This document shows, piece by piece, positions 9,962 through 18,483 of a stretch of DNA of 64,000 nt. The position numbers and the translations under genes were made by a program. The notes under the pieces were generated by a model, which worked only from the letters and a program-made list of their open reading frames with translations, did not search any database and was not told where the DNA came from. This stretch comes from UBA11574 sp963752565. GTDB lineage: Bacteria; Desulfobacterota; Desulfobacteria; Desulfobacterales; UBA11574. The number at the start of each line of letters is the position of its first letter. Position 1 is the stretch's first letter. Location: assembly GCA_963752565.1 (NCBI GenBank), contig CAVVZC010000001.1, forward strand, positions 1-64,000, read 5' to 3'.

Positions 9962-10089
9962 GAAACTCTCGATTGCTAAAAAGCCTTTGAGGCAGCGGGC
10001 CGAAATAAATTTTTTAAGGCAAATAATCTATTTTCAATAAACGGCTTAAAAAAGTAATAATAATATCCTATTGTTCACTATTTTTCAAG

Positions 10090-11472
10090 TCAGTTGTACG
10101 CTTTAATTTTGTTCAACAGGGATTTATAACTTATATCGAGCAGAATAGAAGCCTTTTTTCGGTTCCAATTTGTTTTTACAAGTGCTTCTTTCATTATTTT
10201 TTTTTCTGTTCTTGCTATAAATTCCCTCTTTATATCTTTTAGAGAGATTTTGTTTAAATCTTTTAAATATCTTTTTAGATTTGAAATATCCGGAATAGCC
10301 GGAAAATCTTGTTTGTAATTTGTGAAATTTAGAAATTCATGTTGCTGTTTATTATCAATAGATTCAATCGGTATGTTATTTTTATCGGCACGTAAAACAA
10401 TATTCTTGATAACATTTTTAAGTTCTCTAACATTTCCGGGCCAATGGTAACGTGACAGTATGTCTTTACTTTTCTGAGACATGTCACAGTAGCACCTGCC
10501 AAGTTCACCACAAAACATGTCATTAAAAAAATCAGCCAGCAAAGGAATGTCTTCAATTCGATCTTTAAGTGATGGAATTTTAATGTTTATAACATTTAGA
10601 CGATAAAAAAGATCTTCACGAAACTCCTTTTTTTTCACATGCAAGCTTAGATTTTCCCTGGTGGCCGCGATAAATCTTACATCAACTTTATTTATGATCT
10701 CAGATTCGGGTAATAATGAACTTTTTCCGTCTAAAATCTGAAGCATTTTGGCTTGAAAAGAAGCGGGGGCCTTTTCTATCTTGTCTAAAAATATTGTTCC
10801 TGTGTTGGCAAGTTCAAACATTCCTTTTTTATTTTTTTGCACCCTCATGAAGCATTTTCTTCATATTCAAACCATTCGCTTGAAATATCGGCAACTTTAA
10901 CTTTGACAAATGGATTGTTCCTCCGATTTGACAGGTAGTGTATTGCCCTTGCAACTAAGTTCTTTTCCTGTGCCTTGATCTCCTTGAATCAGAACCGTAT
11001 CTTTGGAATCTCTTAATTCGGAAATCATTTTTTTTATCTTTACCATTTCAGGGCTATTGCCGACGATTAACGGATATTCTTGGACTGATTTGTTCTTCAA
11101 CTTGTTATTCTGAATTCTATTTATCGCTATTTTTATCTCATTCGGTTCAATGGATGGCTTTATAAGCACTTCATCATCAAATCCATTTATATTTATATAT
11201 TTTTTAATCGCATGATCATCAGATATAATCAAAATACGAAGACCATTATTTCTCATCTTAACAGTGTTGATAAATCTGAATGTTTTTTCTAAAGAAAGGG
11301 AACCTGAAATAACCAAATGAGGATTTAACAGTGGCAGATTATCAAGGCAGATTGCCTCTTTATCAAAGCTAATCGGGTTGTATCCCAATTGTGAGAGGAT
11401 TGACCTTAGATAATCCCTGCGTGTTGGATTTGTTTCGAGAATAACGATATTATTGTTATTTTCTGGAATCAT
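10090..11472 (-). CDS. Degenerate sigma-54-type response regulator (pseudo-receiver, AAA+, Fis HTH; frameshifted)
   Basis: Reads as one regulator of about 459 residues once three extra bases are removed (near 10956 and 10845-10852). Residues 1-125 resemble a receiver, but the acidic pair is replaced (VILETNPTRRDYL) and the phosphate-accepting Asp position reads HLVISGSLS, so phosphorylation looks impossible. The AAA+ domain has an altered Walker A (IQGDQGTGKEL), an altered Walker B (GTIFLDKIEKAP in place of the usual LDEIGE) and no GAFTGA loop where it should follow EWFEYEENAS. The Fis-type helix-turn-helix (NWNRKKASILLDISYKSLLNKI) is intact. It leads the EPS operon. It could be a DNA-binding protein without activator function, or a decaying gene. 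Confidence 0.75.
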
Positions 11473-11475
11473 AAA

Positions 11476-11498
11476 ATAAAATCGTGTAACGATTTTAT
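11476..11498. repeat. Palindromic repeat, copy 2
   Basis: ATAAAATCGTGTAACGATTTTA plus one base: a perfect stem of AAAATCGT with ACGATTTT around GTA. It lies immediately upstream of the start codon of the degenerate regulator, where it could affect initiation or serve as an operator. Confidence 0.65.
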
Positions 11499-11502
11499 GA
11501 AA

Positions 11503-11800
11503 CTCCCGTCCCGCTGAAAGCGGGACGGGATCTCATAAGCGAAAGGTTTACCCAGCGGGCTAAAATTCCTACCACCTATTTGAATTCATCCCGAGCTGCC
11601 CCGAGAGACAGGACCTTCACTATGTTCCAACCCCGGATGGCGGGATTTCCGCCACACGGCACAGGCGGACAAGTCCGCTTCGCTCAGACCCCGATGAATC
11701 GGGATTTCCGTTGCACTCCAACCCCGAAGACTCGGGATCTTCGACAAACAGCGGGGAATTCAAATTTATATAATTCGCTTAATAATTGCAAATACCATGC
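11503..11800. repeat. Cluster of GC-rich hairpins in the divergent spacer
   Basis: A series of short stem-loops: CCGTCCCGCTGAAAGCGGG near 11506, then three units of CCCCGGATGGCGGG, CCCCGATGAATCGGG and CCCCGAAGACTCGGG type, roughly 45-75 bases apart and flanked by CAACCCC/CAGACCCC and ATTTCCG. The outer edges (TTTGAATTC near 11578 and GAATTCAAA near 11757) are also inverted. An open frame across it is not believable as a gene. Confidence 0.55.
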
Positions 11801-11964
11801 CGTTTGAACAGGATTGTTTAAGGAAAGAAGTTAATTAAGGGAAGCGAATACCCAATATTGTGAAAATTAATACCATTTTTAGGAAAAATATTGCATTTTA
11901 TGTTTTCAAAAATTTTTATCGCACAATTTTTTTAGAATATTTTCAACTTGACAAAGCAAAGATA

Positions 11965-12029
11965 TGAATCTAAGTTCACAATTATGGGAAATTTATTTCC
12001 TATATGTGAATCTAAGTTCACAATTATGG
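11965..12029. promoter_or_regulatory. Direct repeats TGAATCTAAGTTCACAATTA, 42 bases apart
   Basis: Two exact 23-base copies at 11965-11987 and 12007-12029. Each contains the dyad GTGAA-TCTAAG-TTCAC (the first copy has A for the leading G). A 42-base period is four DNA turns, as expected for activator sites bound on one face. They lie between the degenerate regulator (minus) and the CheY-like gene (plus). The binding protein is not known. Confidence 0.5.
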
Positions 12030-12150
12030 CATTTTTTCCAAGACAAGCCAGAAAAAGTTGCCACTTAGGCACAAAGGATATATTTTGCTATAAAAAGCAC
12101 AAAATTGATATTTAAGAAAACAGCTTGCTAAAATGACAAAAATATTGTAG

Positions 12151-12172
12151 TAAAATCGTGTAACGATTTTAT
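12151..12172. repeat. Palindromic repeat, copy 3
   Basis: TAAAATCGTGTAACGATTTT plus two bases, about 20 bases before the start of the CheY-like gene. Same palindrome as at 9939 and 11476. Confidence 0.65.
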
Positions 12173-12193
12173 ACTTAGATAAGATTAAATAAA

Positions 12194-12577
12194 ATGAACA
12201 AGACTTTCAAACTGCTTATCATTGACGACAACAAAGAAATTTTGGACGCGCTTTGTGAATTTTTAAGCAAGAAAAAATATAATGTTACCTCGGCTAATAA
12301 CGGATTGGAAGGGTTGAAATATCTTGAGAAAGAAAAACAAGGATTTGACGTCGTGATAACAGATCTTATCATGCCTGACATTAGCGGTGTCGCCCTTATC
12401 TCAATCATTAAAAAAAGATTTCCAGATACTCTGGTTATTGCCATAACCGGATGGGGAGAGCATCCTGAAGCCTTAGCCACAGAAGCCGAAGCTGATCATG
12501 TAATGGAAAAACCGTTTGAACTTTCCCAACTTGAACAATCATTAAAGAAACTGCTTTCTTCGAAATTTGATATTTAA
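12194..12577 (+). CDS. Single-domain response regulator (CheY-like receiver)
   Basis: Stand-alone receiver of 127 residues. The phosphorylation machinery is complete: acidic pair in LLIIDDNKE (residues 8-16), acceptor Asp in VVITDLIMPD (about 53-62), the Thr position in VIAITGWGE and the conserved Lys in VMEKPFE. There is no output domain. The sigma-54 activator 57 bases downstream lacks a receiver, so the two may act as a split two-component output. The partner kinase is not in the window. ATG 12194 is the first start in frame. Confidence 0.92.
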   Translation: MNKTFKLLIIDDNKEILDALCEFLSKKKYNVTSANNGLEGLKYLEKEKQGFDVVITDLIMPDISGVALISIIKKRFPDTLVIAITGWGEHPEALATEAEADHVMEKPFELSQLEQSLKKLLSSKFDI

Positions 12578-12634
12578 GGAATATTTATTGAAGTCACTAT
12601 TTTTCAAAATGCTAAACCATTTCAAATTCCAGCA

Positions 12635-13672
12635 ATGAATATGATACCATCATTAATCGGATCAAGTGCAAGTATTGAGAGGATCAGGGAACTTATTGAA
12701 CACACTGCAGACACGGGATTAAATGTCTTAATCACCGGGGAAAGCGGTGTGGGCAAAGAGGTTGTGGCTCAGAACCTTTATTTTAAATCTCAAAGAAAAA
12801 ACAGACCTTTCATTAAAGTTAACTGCGCGGCATTACCGGAAGGACTGCTTGAAAGTGAGCTTTTTGGATATGAAAGGGGAGCGTTTACCGGAGCCGATCG
12901 AAAAAAGCGAGGGAAATTTGAACTCGCCCATAAGGGTGTTTTGTTTCTAGACGAAATCGGAGACATGCCCCTTGCACTTCAGGCCAAACTTCTTCGCGTT
13001 CTGCAAAGTGGTGAGTTTGCCCCGCTGGGTTCTGAAAAAGAAGTCACAGCAGATGCCTGGGTTATCGCTTCTACAAACCAAAATCTTGGGGAAAACGTCA
13101 AAAAAGGACTTTTTAGAGAAGATTTGTATTATCGACTCAATATTATAAAAATATACATCCCCCCTCTTCGAGAAAGGCCTCAAGACATCTCACTTTTAAT
13201 TGACCATTTCTTAACAAAATATGAATCACAGTTTGGCAAAAAAAAATTAACGGTTCCCAGCCATAATATTATAGAAAGGTTGATATTATACGATTGGCCC
13301 GGAAACGTGAGGGAGCTTCAGAATGTGCTTAAAAGTTGCATCGTTGTGGGCAACTGGGAAGAAGTTGTTGATGATCTTTCCATCAGAGGTAAATCTAACC
13401 TTGATTCAACGTCAGACCAAAAAGGACTGGATAAAACTCTAATTGTCGACACCCTTCTTGATCTTAAAAATGAAAATTCACCGGGGAATGCATCATTTTC
13501 TCTTAAAAAAATTAGAAAAGAGACGCTGAACATCATCGAAAAAGAGGTCATCTCACACGTACTTAATCAAACAGGCTGGAATCGAACCAAGGCAAGTGCA
13601 ATTTTAAAAATCAGTTATAAAACACTTCTTTACAAAATCAGCGACCTTGATATTAGGCCGCCAAAACCTTAG
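12635..13672 (+). CDS. Sigma-54-dependent transcriptional activator (AAA+ and Fis HTH, no receiver)
   Basis: Bacterial enhancer-binding protein of 345 residues that remodels sigma-54 RNA polymerase. It starts almost directly at the AAA+ domain. Walker A is GESGVGKEVV (about residues 30-39), the sigma-54 contact loop is ELFGYERGAFTGAD, Walker B is GVLFLDEIGDMP, and the arginine-finger region is FREDLYYRLN. A Fis-type helix-turn-helix closes the protein (TGWNRTKASAILKISYKTLL). No N-terminal regulatory domain is present; control may come from the CheY-like neighbour. Its HTH closely resembles that of the degenerate paralogue at 10090-11472, suggesting overlapping target sites. The sigma-54 promoter at 14403-14419 is a plausible target. 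PrsR-like role is inference. Confidence 0.92.
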   Translation: MNMIPSLIGSSASIERIRELIEHTADTGLNVLITGESGVGKEVVAQNLYFKSQRKNRPFIKVNCAALPEGLLESELFGYERGAFTGADRKKRGKFELAHKGVLFLDEIGDMPLALQAKLLRVLQSGEFAPLGSEKEVTADAWVIASTNQNLGENVKKGLFREDLYYRLNIIKIYIPPLRERPQDISLLIDHFLTKYESQFGKKKLTVPSHNIIERLILYDWPGNVRELQNVLKSCIVVGNWEEVVDDLSIRGKSNLDSTSDQKGLDKTLIVDTLLDLKNENSPGNASFSLKKIRKETLNIIEKEVISHVLNQTGWNRTKASAILKISYKTLLYKISDLDIRPPKP

Positions 13673-14040
13673 TTAGTGCCTGTCATAAATGGTTATTTTG
13701 CCCAATCTCTTCGTTATGCTCGAAAATTACCACGATCTTGGCGGGTTAATCCTCGGAATTCCTACAAATTATCGAAATCATTTTTTTGTGACATCTTGTT
13801 TGTTCTGTTGTCATGAAAAAATAGGATACTGGAATGTCGAAGATCTCGTCTTTATCGAGACTGGAATATTGGAAGTAAAAATTGAAATTTGAGTTTCATT
13901 GGTGGCGGGATGTACGACTTGAAACAAAAATTGGACAAAAAGGGAAATTTTTTCAAAGATTTCATAACCATGTCCCTCTCCCTTATGGGGAGAGGGAAAT
14001 ATTGTTGACCCCGCCGCAAGTGGCCGGGCCATTAGAAATC
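13673..14040. repeat. MITE-like repeat, partial copy, and spacer
   Basis: Begins directly after the activator's stop codon with TTAGTGCCTGTCATAAATG. About 75 bases closely match the element at 19893-20126 (GGTTATTTTGCCCAATCTCT, then GGCGGGTTAATCCT). The similarity fades and no clear right end was found. Text near 13880-13950 (AAATTTGAG..., GGACAAAAAGGG) recalls the repeat at 37546-37683. No gene is seen. Confidence 0.6.
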
Positions 14041-14073
14041 ATAATGATGGATTTTGTTTTTTTCTAATCTAAT

Positions 14074-14340
14074 CTAATCTTTCTTAAAAAATTTTTTCCT
14101 TCCAAATCCTGCGAGACCTACTAAGCCAGAGCCAAGCAGTATAAGTGTAGCGGGCTCGGGAACTGCGCCTGCGCCAGGATCATTACCTGGATCTTCATCA
14201 ATTGGGGTTATATCTGCTGCTGGTTTTGTAATAGAATCGGAAGGGATAAACGTGCTTCCCGTCGGGTCATCAGACGAAGGGCAGCCTACAATTCCAAAGA
14301 ACATAATCACAACACATAAAACCATAAATAATTTCTTCAT
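14074..14340 (-). CDS. Short PEP-CTERM lipoprotein
   Basis: Surface protein of 88 residues with two sorting signals. The N-terminal lipoprotein signal has lipobox GIVGC at residues 16-20. The C-terminal PEP-CTERM tail is VPEPATLILLGSGLVGLAGF (residues 60-79) followed by basic RKKFFKK. Only about 40 Ser/Thr/Asp/Pro-rich residues lie between them. The PEP-CTERM tail is recognised by exosortases in EPS-producing Gram-negatives; no exosortase gene is in this window. The ATG at 14340 follows AAAGGAGGAAAAAG, and a sigma-54 promoter lies about 65 bases upstream. The PrsT-like gene is divergent. The mature protein's job is unknown. Confidence 0.9.
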   Translation of the reverse strand: MKKLFMVLCVVIMFFGIVGCPSSDDPTGSTFIPSDSITKPAADITPIDEDPGNDPGAGAVPEPATLILLGSGLVGLAGFGRKKFFKKD

Positions 14341-14781
14341 CTTTTTCCTCCTTTATTACGATTAAAATGCAAATAAATTTTATGAATTTATAGTTAGGCT
14401 TATTGCAAAGGAGGTGCCAAAATGAAGATCATTACGCTTAATAATTCACAAAAAAATTTCTTTATAAAATATTAGATGGTTATAGATAGATATTTAGAAA
14501 AAAATTGCCTGCCACTTTTTGCAATTTGCAAAAGAGCGGCTATTTTATGTAAAATAGGTTACAATTATATAGGAAATTATGTATTCATTTTCACAATTTT
14601 TACAAAATTTAAATATTAAGATCATCTCAAAAAGAGTTGATGATCTTATTAAGGATTCCAGGGTCCAGGGAGTTAAGGATTCGAGTGAGGGGAATAAAAA
14701 TTCATTGGAAAGAAATAACTTTAATGATAAAGTCGTGTTTTGAATTCGTATCCATCCATAAATCGTCGGGGAGGTCAAAGA
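14341..14781. other. Divergent spacer between PEP-CTERM gene and PrsT-like gene
   Basis: AT-rich spacer. Apart from the sigma-54 promoter facing the PEP-CTERM gene it has no gene. A TTGCAATTTGCAAAAG segment near 14518 has GC spacing unlike a second sigma-54 site. The GGGGAGG just before 14782 is the ribosome binding site of the next gene. Confidence 0.5.
14403..14419 (-). promoter_or_regulatory. Sigma-54 promoter of the PEP-CTERM gene
   Basis: On the minus strand the sequence is TTGGCACCTCCTTTGCAATA: TGGCAC, five bases, TTGCA, which matches the -24/-12 consensus. It is correctly placed upstream of the PEP-CTERM start at 14340. The window encodes an intact sigma-54 activator about 1 kb away. 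Confidence 0.85.
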
Positions 14782-17061
14782 ATGGGCCGTATGAAAATTG
14801 TTCTTCTAATGTTTCTATTTGTTTTTGCTACGATGTTCGGTTGTTCATCAGATGAAGAAAAGAAGGTCGCTTTTCTTGAAAAAGGCAACGCCTATTTCGA
14901 AAAAGGGGAATATAAAAGTGCTGAACTCGAGTTTAAAAATGCGATCCAGATCGATTCAAAATACATCGAGGCCCATACAAAACTGGGCGAAACCCAACTT
15001 AAGTTGGGAAATCCTCAAGGGGCTTTCAAGTCCTATTCCATGGTTGCACATCTTGATCCTGATAACACAGAAGCCCAGCTCAAGCTGGCCACTTTCTATT
15101 TGCTGGGGAACAAATTAAAAGAATCCCGCAAAAAAGTTGATGCCATTTTAAGTAAAGAACCGAATAACATTGAAGCGCTGTTTCTGCTTGCCGGCATTAT
15201 GGAACGGGAAAAAAATCTGGATGAAGCTGCATCGACATTAAAAAAGATTTTAAACCTCGATGACAGGCAAACCCGTGCCTACTTAGGGATATTTCGACTG
15301 CTGACACGCCAGGGAAAACCTGTTGAAGCTGAAAAAATTCTAAAACATGCGATTACTAAAAGCCCTGAGGACATAAACCTCCATCTCGCCCTTTTCAGAT
15401 TTTATATCCAAAACAAAGCGTATGATCTGGCGGAAGCCGAGATAAAGAAAACCATAGACCTGAATCCAAAAAATACAGATTTATATATTACTCTTGGCAA
15501 TTTCTACTATAGAAAGAACAACCTCGCTAAAGCGGAAACAGCCTATCTAAAGGCGATTGAATCCGACCCCAATAATATAAAGCCTTATATGGTAATGGCC
15601 GGGTTTTACGATGCAACTGGCAATCAAGCCAAGACATTATCCATGTATCAAAAGGCCCTGGAGCTTCAGCCAAAAGATATCAGGATAATGGATTCCATCG
15701 CCAGATTTTATGTTAAAAACAAAAAAATTGAAGATGCTGAAAAATATATCACCAAGATCTTAAATCAAAGCCCCAAGTATTTTCCGGCCCGTATGTTAAA
15801 AGGAGAGCTTTTTATTTTAAAGCATAAATTTGACGAAGCCATCACCCTATTCAACCAGCTTATAAAAGAAGACCCAAGGTCTGACCGAGCCCACTACTAT
15901 AAAGGTGTTGCCCATCTGGGCAAGGGTGAAACCAGAATAGCGAAACCCGATCTTGGAAAGGCTGTTGAGTTAAACCCAAGATTCATAAAAGCAAAGCTTC
16001 TGTTGGCTGAAATATACCTAAATGATCATGATTTTGATATGGCTCAGCAAGAAAGCCAGGAAGTCCTTAAAATTGAACCTGAAAATTACCAGGCAAAATT
16101 GGTTTTAGGTAATGCCTATATGTATCAGAAAAAGGTTAAGGAAGCTCAAGAAGTTTTTGAATCACTGATCAAACTTGCACCTGAAAACCCGGAAGGCTAT
16201 TTCCGTCTCGGTCTTTTACTGCGTTTATTAAAAAAATATGACCTTGCCCTGACAAACTTGAATAAAGCCATGTCGATCAATCCCAAGCTCATGGATGTGT
16301 TTACCAATATTATTCTTGTACATGCTGCCAAAAAGGATTTTGAAACAGCACTGTTAATGTGTGACGATCAGCTTAAAAATGTTCAGGATGAACCTGCACT
16401 CAAATCGATTATCCACAATTTAAAAGGAGAGCTTTACTTGGCCCAGCTTCAAACAAAAGAAGCCGAAGCATCATTCATCGCAGCTTTAAAAGAGAACCCG
16501 AATTTTCCGCAGCCGTATTACGCCTTGGCCAAAATTTACCTTATGGAAAAACAGGAAGATAAAGCCATTGCTCAGTACAAGGCCATTCTGGAAAAAAATC
16601 CAAATCAGGCAGGTCCACACATGTTGTTGGGCACTATCTATGATGCCCAAAAACGGTTTGATCTTGCAGAAAAGCATTACAGCACGGCACTTGATATCAA
16701 CCCTGACTTTTCGCCGGCAGCCAATAACCTCGCTTATTTACTTGCAAGGCAAGATAAAAATATGAATAAAGCGCTTAGCCTTGCCCAAAAAGCAAAAGAG
16801 AGGCTTCCAGATGATCCCAAAGTTATGGATACGCTTGGCTTTATTTACTATAAAAAGGGTTTGTACGACAGCGCTATTGCTGAATTTACAGACAGCCTTA
16901 AAAAGATTCCTGATAATGCAATGGTGCGTTTTCATTTAGGGCTGACCTACTACAATAAAGGGGACAAGGATCGCGCCAAAACAGAATTGAAAAAGGCTCT
17001 TGATCTGGATCAAAATTTCGACAAGGCAGATGAGGCCCGGCAGATATTATCCAAGCTGTAA
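14782..17061 (+). CDS. PrsT-like TPR-repeat lipoprotein of the PEP-CTERM system
   Basis: Large periplasmic or outer-membrane scaffold of about 759 residues. The start at ATG 14782 is chosen because GGGGAGG lies seven bases upstream and the lipobox (MFGC, Cys at residue 21) is then in a normal signal peptide. The rest is almost wholly tetratricopeptide repeats, roughly 20 copies, with repeated AxxxLGxxxxxxGxxxxAxxxxxxAL patterns (for example GNAYFEKGEYKSAELEFKNA, LGFIYYKKGLYDSAIAEFTD). Such proteins (PrsT) accompany PEP-CTERM/EPS loci and are thought to help polysaccharide assembly or export. The neighbouring PEP-CTERM gene and EPS operon support this. Exact partner is unknown. Confidence 0.85.
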   Translation: MGRMKIVLLMFLFVFATMFGCSSDEEKKVAFLEKGNAYFEKGEYKSAELEFKNAIQIDSKYIEAHTKLGETQLKLGNPQGAFKSYSMVAHLDPDNTEAQLKLATFYLLGNKLKESRKKVDAILSKEPNNIEALFLLAGIMEREKNLDEAASTLKKILNLDDRQTRAYLGIFRLLTRQGKPVEAEKILKHAITKSPEDINLHLALFRFYIQNKAYDLAEAEIKKTIDLNPKNTDLYITLGNFYYRKNNLAKAETAYLKAIESDPNNIKPYMVMAGFYDATGNQAKTLSMYQKALELQPKDIRIMDSIARFYVKNKKIEDAEKYITKILNQSPKYFPARMLKGELFILKHKFDEAITLFNQLIKEDPRSDRAHYYKGVAHLGKGETRIAKPDLGKAVELNPRFIKAKLLLAEIYLNDHDFDMAQQESQEVLKIEPENYQAKLVLGNAYMYQKKVKEAQEVFESLIKLAPENPEGYFRLGLLLRLLKKYDLALTNLNKAMSINPKLMDVFTNIILVHAAKKDFETALLMCDDQLKNVQDEPALKSIIHNLKGELYLAQLQTKEAEASFIAALKENPNFPQPYYALAKIYLMEKQEDKAIAQYKAILEKNPNQAGPHMLLGTIYDAQKRFDLAEKHYSTALDINPDFSPAANNLAYLLARQDKNMNKALSLAQKAKERLPDDPKVMDTLGFIYYKKGLYDSAIAEFTDSLKKIPDNAMVRFHLGLTYYNKGDKDRAKTELKKALDLDQNFDKADEARQILSKL

Positions 17062-17067
17062 GGATAG

Positions 17068-17300
17068 TTGGCCCGTATGCCCGTTGAGCCCGTTATGCCC
17101 GTTAAGCCGGTTGTAACGAGCGAAAATCCCGATTTATCGGGTTGAGCCCGTTGAGCCGGTTGATACGGCACTAAAATTCCAAATTACAATGTTCAAATTA
17201 CAAACAATATTAAAATTACAAATTTCCAATGACCAAAACCTGTTTAGAATTTTGAATTTCGGTCATTGTGATTTATTTGTTATTTGTGGTTTATTATTTG
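17068..17300. repeat. Two intergenic repeat families side by side
   Basis: 17068-17164 is the GCCCGTT family, including the small stem ATCCCGATTTATCGGGTT. About 17180-17300 is the second family, with AAATTACAAA and CCAATGACC in one orientation and GGTCATTGTGATTTATTTG in the other, forming an inverted pair. Confidence 0.6.
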
Positions 17301-17328
17301 TTTTTTCCCGGTTTATCCGGGTTAGGAC

Positions 17329-18483
17329 GTGGTTTTGAAATTTCTTTCGCTAAGAATACTGATTTTATGCATCCTTTTGCCGCCGGTTCTTTATATCTTT
17401 TCGGTGCAGTCCATTGAGAGACATCTCAAAGGCCGGTATGCAAACGAAATTGAGGATTTCTATTTGGAGGACACCCGTCCTTTGTTTGAAGGCAGTATCC
17501 GGTTAAAAGATGCCATAAATAATAATATTAATAGATATATTCAAAGCAAGGCTTTGATAGCATTTGGAGTAAAGGTAGCCATAACTGTTACATCAAAACA
17601 AAACACGATTTTATATCCAGCAGTCGTTGATGCTAAGGAAGCCTCTCTCCTTCCGAACGATGCCATGCAAATCGCCTCGGACAATTACAAACTCATGAAT
17701 GAAGGCCTGGTGGTAAATGTTGATTTGGTGCTTGAACACAACACTCTATTAACAAATGCAATACTTGGCTTTTTTATTTTTGCATCTATACTTGTGTTAT
17801 CTTTTTATTACTGGACAGGTGTAAAAAAGACCGGCCAAGAAGAAAAGGAAAAGAACAGTGAACTCTTCAGACTTAAGGAGGTAGAAATAAATCATGCCGA
17901 CAATTTGAAGGCCTTAATGAAGGATAAAAAAAACCTTATTTCCGAAATAAAAAAAATAAAAAAACAACTTAAAAAAGAAAAAATCAAAGCCAGTAAAAAC
18001 GAAGATGAAATGATCAAAGAAATTGTTGCGCTTGAAGAAAAAGTTCATAATAAAATCAATTTTCTAAATGAAAGGCAGGAAGAAATTGATGCCTTAAAAG
18101 AAAAAATAAAACTATTTGAAAAAGAAGCGCGAAAAGAGAGCAAACAAAAAACAAAAGTCTATCATTCTGTCCGCAAAAGATTTAAGACACTCTACAAAAA
18201 CATATCGATTGACAAAAGGGCAATCATCGGTTTTCTCGACCTAACGGAAGATATGAAAATAAAAAGTGAGGAGATCATCCACAAGCTTAACGAAAACCCG
18301 AAGCTTGTCCCCATCAAAAGGAAAGTGTTTAGTAAAAAAGGCCGGGGAACCGTCCAAGAGGTCATATTCGCATATAATGGGCGCCTTTATTTTCGAGCAA
18401 CAAAGAACAGCCGGATCGAAATCCTGACAATCGGCACCAAGAATACCCAGGCCAAGGATCTTGAGTATCTCGATGGTATATAG
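17329..18483 (+). CDS. Two-helix membrane protein with long coiled coil, unknown function
   Basis: Not recognised. The 384-residue product has an N-terminal membrane helix (about residues 7-25, LILCILLPPVLYIFSV), an extracytoplasmic stretch of about 115 residues with a sensor-like look, a second helix (about 146-164, LGFFIFASILVLSFYYW), a highly charged coiled coil (about 172-285) and a C-terminal domain of about 95 residues. The C-terminal part (YNGRLYFRATKNSRIEILT then IGTKNTQAKDLEYL) resembles the closing strands of RelE-like toxin folds, but this is pattern similarity only. The start is GTG 17329 after TTAGGA; a TTG at 17335 is possible. It follows the PrsT-like gene, so an envelope or signalling role in the EPS system is plausible. 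Confidence 0.6.
   Translation: MVLKFLSLRILILCILLPPVLYIFSVQSIERHLKGRYANEIEDFYLEDTRPLFEGSIRLKDAINNNINRYIQSKALIAFGVKVAITVTSKQNTILYPAVVDAKEASLLPNDAMQIASDNYKLMNEGLVVNVDLVLEHNTLLTNAILGFFIFASILVLSFYYWTGVKKTGQEEKEKNSELFRLKEVEINHADNLKALMKDKKNLISEIKKIKKQLKKEKIKASKNEDEMIKEIVALEEKVHNKINFLNERQEEIDALKEKIKLFEKEARKESKQKTKVYHSVRKRFKTLYKNISIDKRAIIGFLDLTEDMKIKSEEIIHKLNENPKLVPIKRKVFSKKGRGTVQEVIFAYNGRLYFRATKNSRIEILTIGTKNTQAKDLEYLDGI

Noticed and set aside
11580..11807. 75-codon frame in the divergent regulator spacer
   Set aside because: It runs through the hairpin cluster; its arginine/threonine/proline-rich product reflects repeat sequence.
14511..14545. Possible second sigma-54 promoter before the PrsT-like gene
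   Set aside because: TGCCAC then TTTTTGCA has a C for the second G and a GC spacing two bases short.
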